Of a stretch of 8,104 bases of DNA, positions 5,616 through 8,104 are shown one piece after another; the stretch's first letter is position 1, and each line of letters opens with the position of its first letter. Under the pieces are notes generated by a model. It saw only the letters and a program-made list of their open reading frames with translations, was not told the origin of the DNA and did no database searches. A program made the translations under genes and the position numbers. Origin of the DNA: CAZLPY01 sp964561525 (GTDB taxonomy: Bacteria > Patescibacteriota > UBA1384 > CAJBMM01); NCBI GenBank assembly GCA_964561525.1, contig CAZLPY010000048.1, positions 1 to 8,104 on the forward strand, read 5' to 3'.

Positions 5616-5644
5616 TTGAGCATCAATCTCGTTTGTGCTAAAGT
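5616..5644 (+). promoter_or_regulatory. Promoter of the gatC-gatA-isomerase operon
   Basis: TTGAGC at 5616-5621, a 17-base spacer, and TAAAGT at 5639-5644, with a TG extension at 5636-5637. Each hexamer matches four of six positions, and the ideal spacing plus the TG extension make this the best-formed promoter in the window. It lies in the 63-base gap after ligA and would start transcription near 5651. The leader then holds AAGG (5665-5668), six bases before the gatC ATG. Confidence 0.55.
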
Positions 5645-5674
5645 AAGGCATCGAAAGAAGTTATAAGGTTTTTG

Positions 5675-5962
5675 ATGACTGATATTAGCGCTGAACAGGT
5701 GAACCATATTGCAAAACTCTCTCGTATTGCACTGGATGCTGATGAGGTGCCACGTTACGCCAAACACTTAACTTCAATTTTGCACTATGTTGAGCAACTG
5801 GGTGCTATTCCAACTGATAACGTCGTGCCGCTTCGTCAGGTGAGCGGACTACAAAACGTGTTGCGGGAGGACGTCGTGACAAACAGCGATCAGCGCACCG
5901 ATTTATTAGCCAATGTGCCGATGCGGCACAACGGCTTTATTCAGGTCAAAACCGTCAAATAA
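5675..5962 (+). CDS. gatC: Asp-tRNA(Asn)/Glu-tRNA(Gln) amidotransferase subunit C
   Basis: A 95-residue GatC, the small stabilising subunit that wraps around the GatA-GatB interface in the GatCAB complex. The complex converts misacylated Glu-tRNA(Gln) or Asp-tRNA(Asn) into the correct Gln or Asn form. Family features in order: N-terminal helix with VNHIAKLSRIALDADEV (residues 9-25), the LTSILHYVEQLGAIPTDNV block (31-49), V50-P51, LREDVV (64-69) and the end pattern of an R-x-D-LLANVP stretch followed by a short tail ending in VKTVK. An in-frame TTG directly before the ATG would add one residue; I prefer ATG 5675 because AAGG at 5665-5668 is six bases ahead of it. gatA begins two bases after the stop. 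Confidence 0.95.
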   Translation: MTDISAEQVNHIAKLSRIALDADEVPRYAKHLTSILHYVEQLGAIPTDNVVPLRQVSGLQNVLREDVVTNSDQRTDLLANVPMRHNGFIQVKTVK

Positions 5963-5964
5963 TC

Positions 5965-7449
5965 ATGGAACCGACTTTTTATACTATTGATCAAGCCGCC
6001 ACAGCTTTAAGTGAAAGAAAAATATCAGCTGTTGAGCTTATTAAAGCGTCTTTAACGCAGACAAAACTACAGCATAAACAGCTCAATAGCTTCGTCACAA
6101 TAACTGAGGACATGGCGCTCGAGCAGGCGACGGCTTCGGATCAGCGTCGGCAACATAATCAGTCGCGTGGTCTGCTTGATGGCATTCCAATTGCCCTGAA
6201 AGATGTGATTACCACAAAAGGTATTCGCACAACTGCCTCTTCTAACATCTTACGCAATTTTGTACCACCGTATGATGCGTTTGTATGGCAAAAACTACGA
6301 GATGCTGGAAGTGTTTTGATTGGCAAAACGAATCTGGATGAATTCGCAATGGGTACTACGACCGAATACTCTGCGTTTGGCCCGACCAAAAATCCTTGGG
6401 ATGCAACACTGGTAGCTGGGGGCTCCTCAGGAGGCTCAGCGGTTGCAGTGGCGGCTGGTGGTGCAGTTGGGGCGCTTGGCAGTGATACCGGTGGTAGCAT
6501 TCGTCTGCCGGCCAGCTGGTGCGGTGTGGTGGGGCTTCGTCCGACCTACGGACGGGTATCTCGTTATGGTGTTATCGCCATGGCTTCCTCTCTTGATCAA
6601 ATTGGCACGTTTACAAGAACAGTCAAAGACGCGGCTTATGTATTGGAAACGATAGCTGGTCATGATGCTGCCGATTCCACCTCCGTGCCTGCTGCAGTGC
6701 CGGCCTATACGAAGGCGCTTCGTCATGAACTAAAAGGTGTACGAATTGGCGTTGTAAAGCAGTTTTTTGGCCCAGGAGTTGATGACCACATTCAAGCAGC
6801 GGTGCATCAGGGAATCGCCCAATTACAAAAACTAGGTGCGGAGATGATTGACGTATCGTTGCCGTTAGCCGAGGCGGCGCTCGCGACATATTGCATCATT
6901 ACCCCTGCAGAGGTATCGACCAATTTGGAACGATATGATGGTATCAAATTTGGCTACAGCGCAGCGTCTGAAGCCTCAGTACACACCTTGCTTGACGTAT
7001 ATATGGAATCGCGAGCGAAGGGGTTTGGGGCCGAGGCGAAACGCCGCATCATGCTTGGAAGCTACGTTTTGTCGGCCGGGTACTATGAAGCATACTATCA
7101 CAAGGCGCAGCAGGTGCGGCGTTTGATTCAAGATCAATTCAGCGATGTTTTTACCAAAGTAGATTGTTTGGTCGGACCAGTTTCGCCGACCAGTGCATTG
7201 CCACTTGGTCAAGCTGAAGCAGACCCGCTCAAAACATGGATGGCGGATGTGTTAGCAGTACCGGTCAATATTGCCGGGTTACCTGGGATGTCTGTGCCGT
7301 GCGGTTTTGATCGGGGGCTGCCAATCGGACTACATCTCATCGCAGATCAATTTAAGGAAGAGAATTTATTTGCGGTTGCATCGGCCTTCGAGGCATCAAC
7401 AGATTGGCATACAAGGCGTCCGATATTGAAAGGAGAACACGATGGGTAA
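5965..7449 (+). CDS. gatA: Asp-tRNA(Asn)/Glu-tRNA(Gln) amidotransferase subunit A
   Basis: A 494-residue GatA, the glutaminase subunit that releases ammonia from glutamine and passes it to GatB. It belongs to the amidase-signature family. The Ser-cisSer-Lys triad is complete: Lys79 in PIALKD, Ser154 in AGGSSGGS (151-158) and the nucleophile Ser178 in DTGGSIRLP (174-182); the numbering equals that of the S. aureus enzyme. Other GatA-specific blocks are GKTNLDEFAMG (120-130), ERYDGIKFGY (322-331), GYYEAYYHKAQQVR (372-385) and AGLPGMSVP (437-445). No Shine-Dalgarno sequence precedes the ATG, so translation is probably coupled to gatC. A GatCAB system usually means that glutaminyl- or asparaginyl-tRNA synthetase is missing. 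gatB is absent here and may follow past the window. Confidence 0.98.
   Translation: MEPTFYTIDQAATALSERKISAVELIKASLTQTKLQHKQLNSFVTITEDMALEQATASDQRRQHNQSRGLLDGIPIALKDVITTKGIRTTASSNILRNFVPPYDAFVWQKLRDAGSVLIGKTNLDEFAMGTTTEYSAFGPTKNPWDATLVAGGSSGGSAVAVAAGGAVGALGSDTGGSIRLPASWCGVVGLRPTYGRVSRYGVIAMASSLDQIGTFTRTVKDAAYVLETIAGHDAADSTSVPAAVPAYTKALRHELKGVRIGVVKQFFGPGVDDHIQAAVHQGIAQLQKLGAEMIDVSLPLAEAALATYCIITPAEVSTNLERYDGIKFGYSAASEASVHTLLDVYMESRAKGFGAEAKRRIMLGSYVLSAGYYEAYYHKAQQVRRLIQDQFSDVFTKVDCLVGPVSPTSALPLGQAEADPLKTWMADVLAVPVNIAGLPGMSVPCGFDRGLPIGLHLIADQFKEENLFAVASAFEASTDWHTRRPILKGEHDG
7429..7435 (+). promoter_or_regulatory. Strong ribosome binding site inside the end of gatA
   Basis: AAAGGAG, the best Shine-Dalgarno match in the window, lies six bases before ATG 7442 and within the last codons of gatA. 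It fixes the start of the overlapping isomerase gene and suggests independent, efficient initiation besides coupling to gatA. Confidence 0.8.
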
Positions 7450-8104
7450 ACGAGCACAGCAAAAACGCGCTTACAAAAATGCAGATTCGACAGATGGCAG
7501 ATTTGCCTGGGCTGAAGGGTTACTACACTGGCAGCAGTTTCGCCATCCACATTTTTGGATAGCAGTTGCAGCATTTGTATTAGTTATCGGCTATCCACTG
7601 GTGACCGGAAGTGGTTGGTATAAAAAATACGTCAATCGACTATCGGCAGAGGATTTAGCCGTAGCGACAGCGGGAAGCGCTGTGATCCATACTGATAAAG
7701 GCGATATTACCTTCGATTTTGACAAAAAAGACGCTCCAAAGACAACTGAGAACTTCATTCGCCTGACTAGCCGAGGCTACTACAATGGGTTGACGTTTCA
7801 TCGCGTAGAGCCGGGGTTTGTGATTCAGGGAGGAGATCCGAAAGGAGATGGGACCGGTGGCCAAAGTGCCTGGGGTGATCCGTTTGCGGATGAAATTGAT
7901 CCGAGTACTCCTTTGTATCAAAGGGGGTACGTTCTGGGCACCGTAGCGATGGCGAATTCTGGAGCAAACACCAACGGCAGTCAATTTTTTATTACTCTTG
8001 CCGATCAGCCCGATTTACCGAAGAACTATACCATTTTTGGCCATGTCACGAGCGGTATGGACGTGGTCAAAAAAATTAGCAATGGGGATAAGATTACAAA
8101 AATT
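7442..8104 (+). CDS. Membrane-anchored cyclophilin-type peptidyl-prolyl isomerase (partial, 3' end outside)
   Basis: The frame is open to the right edge (221 residues), so the C-terminus is missing. The basic N-terminus (MGKRAQQKRAYK) is followed by one membrane helix at about 38-55 and a linker. The cyclophilin domain starts near residue 79 (SAVIHTDKGDITFDF). The signal topology implies that the domain is outside the membrane, where it would speed cis-trans isomerisation of prolyl bonds in exported proteins. Active-site residues aligned to human CypA: Arg121 (R55), Phe126 (F60) and Gln129 (Q63) in FHRVEPGFVIQGGDP (119-133), and Phe183 (F113) in NTNGSQFFI (176-184). The position of CypA Trp121 appears to be Asp191 in the segment before KNYTIFG, as in many cyclosporin-insensitive bacterial enzymes. 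The gene overlaps gatA by eight bases. The helix could be a cleaved signal, but no clear cleavage site is seen. Confidence 0.95.
   Translation, partial: MGKRAQQKRAYKNADSTDGRFAWAEGLLHWQQFRHPHFWIAVAAFVLVIGYPLVTGSGWYKKYVNRLSAEDLAVATAGSAVIHTDKGDITFDFDKKDAPKTTENFIRLTSRGYYNGLTFHRVEPGFVIQGGDPKGDGTGGQSAWGDPFADEIDPSTPLYQRGYVLGTVAMANSGANTNGSQFFITLADQPDLPKNYTIFGHVTSGMDVVKKISNGDKITKI

Noticed and set aside
5672..5674. TTG as the gatC start
   Set aside because: It would add one Met before the ATG. The ATG at 5675 is better spaced from AAGG 5665-5668.
6443..6655. Same-strand open frame of 70 residues within gatA
   Set aside because: It is an out-of-frame shadow of the amidase signature region, which is intact in the gatA frame.
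1..8104. CRISPR arrays, tRNA genes, riboswitches, insertion sequences or phage genes
   Set aside because: No spaced repeats, cloverleaf sequences, transposase motifs or terminal inverted repeats were seen, and the gaps between genes are all under 100 bases.

Overview
The window looks like a piece of a Candidate Phyla Radiation (Patescibacteria) chromosome, most likely Saccharibacteria-like. This is an inference from the protein styles (HtpX beginning MYNQIDSNKRK, a LigA with a divergent domain Ia, a membrane-anchored cyclophilin next to gatA), the tight one-strand packing, and the moderate-to-low G+C. Every gene I support is on the + strand. The stop codons used (TAA, TAG, TGA) fit the standard bacterial code; the Nudix gene ends in TGA, which argues against the UGA=Gly code of Gracilibacteria and Absconditabacteria.

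Left part (1-1813), accessory in character. The first bases carry the C-terminal tail of an upstream gene that resembles a LemA tail. Next comes an A+T-rich orphan gene for a three-helix membrane protein with a cysteine-containing outer domain. It is followed by a Nudix hydrolase with a perfect Nudix box and a compact hicB-hicA toxin-antitoxin pair with its own promoter, a 12-bp palindrome and a strong ribosome binding site. The hicBA pair is bracketed by 11-bp direct repeats (ATATACTGAGG), and its downstream copy sits in an 11-bp-arm stem-loop that begins at the hicA stop codon.

Middle part (1814-5611). htpX (membrane zinc metalloprotease) appears to be read from an extended -10 promoter so close to its ATG that the mRNA would be leaderless or nearly so. 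Ten bases on is a 252-residue protein that I cannot name, built on about three short helical repeats. After 14 more bases comes ligA, the NAD-dependent DNA ligase. These three are probably one transcription unit.

Right part (5612-8104). A second good promoter precedes gatC-gatA (subunits of the Asp/Glu-tRNA amidotransferase) and a membrane-anchored cyclophilin-type peptidyl-prolyl isomerase that runs off the window. gatC and gatA are 2 bases apart; gatA and the isomerase overlap by 8 bases. gatB is not in view.

The right two-thirds is housekeeping: membrane protein quality control, DNA joining, indirect aminoacylation and extracytoplasmic folding. I did not find a convincing new multi-gene system. 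The points most worth a second look are the orphan membrane protein, the repeat protein between htpX and ligA, and the repeat and stem-loop architecture around hicBA. No tRNA, rRNA, CRISPR array, transposase or classical U-tract terminator was seen, and no gap between genes exceeds 100 bases.
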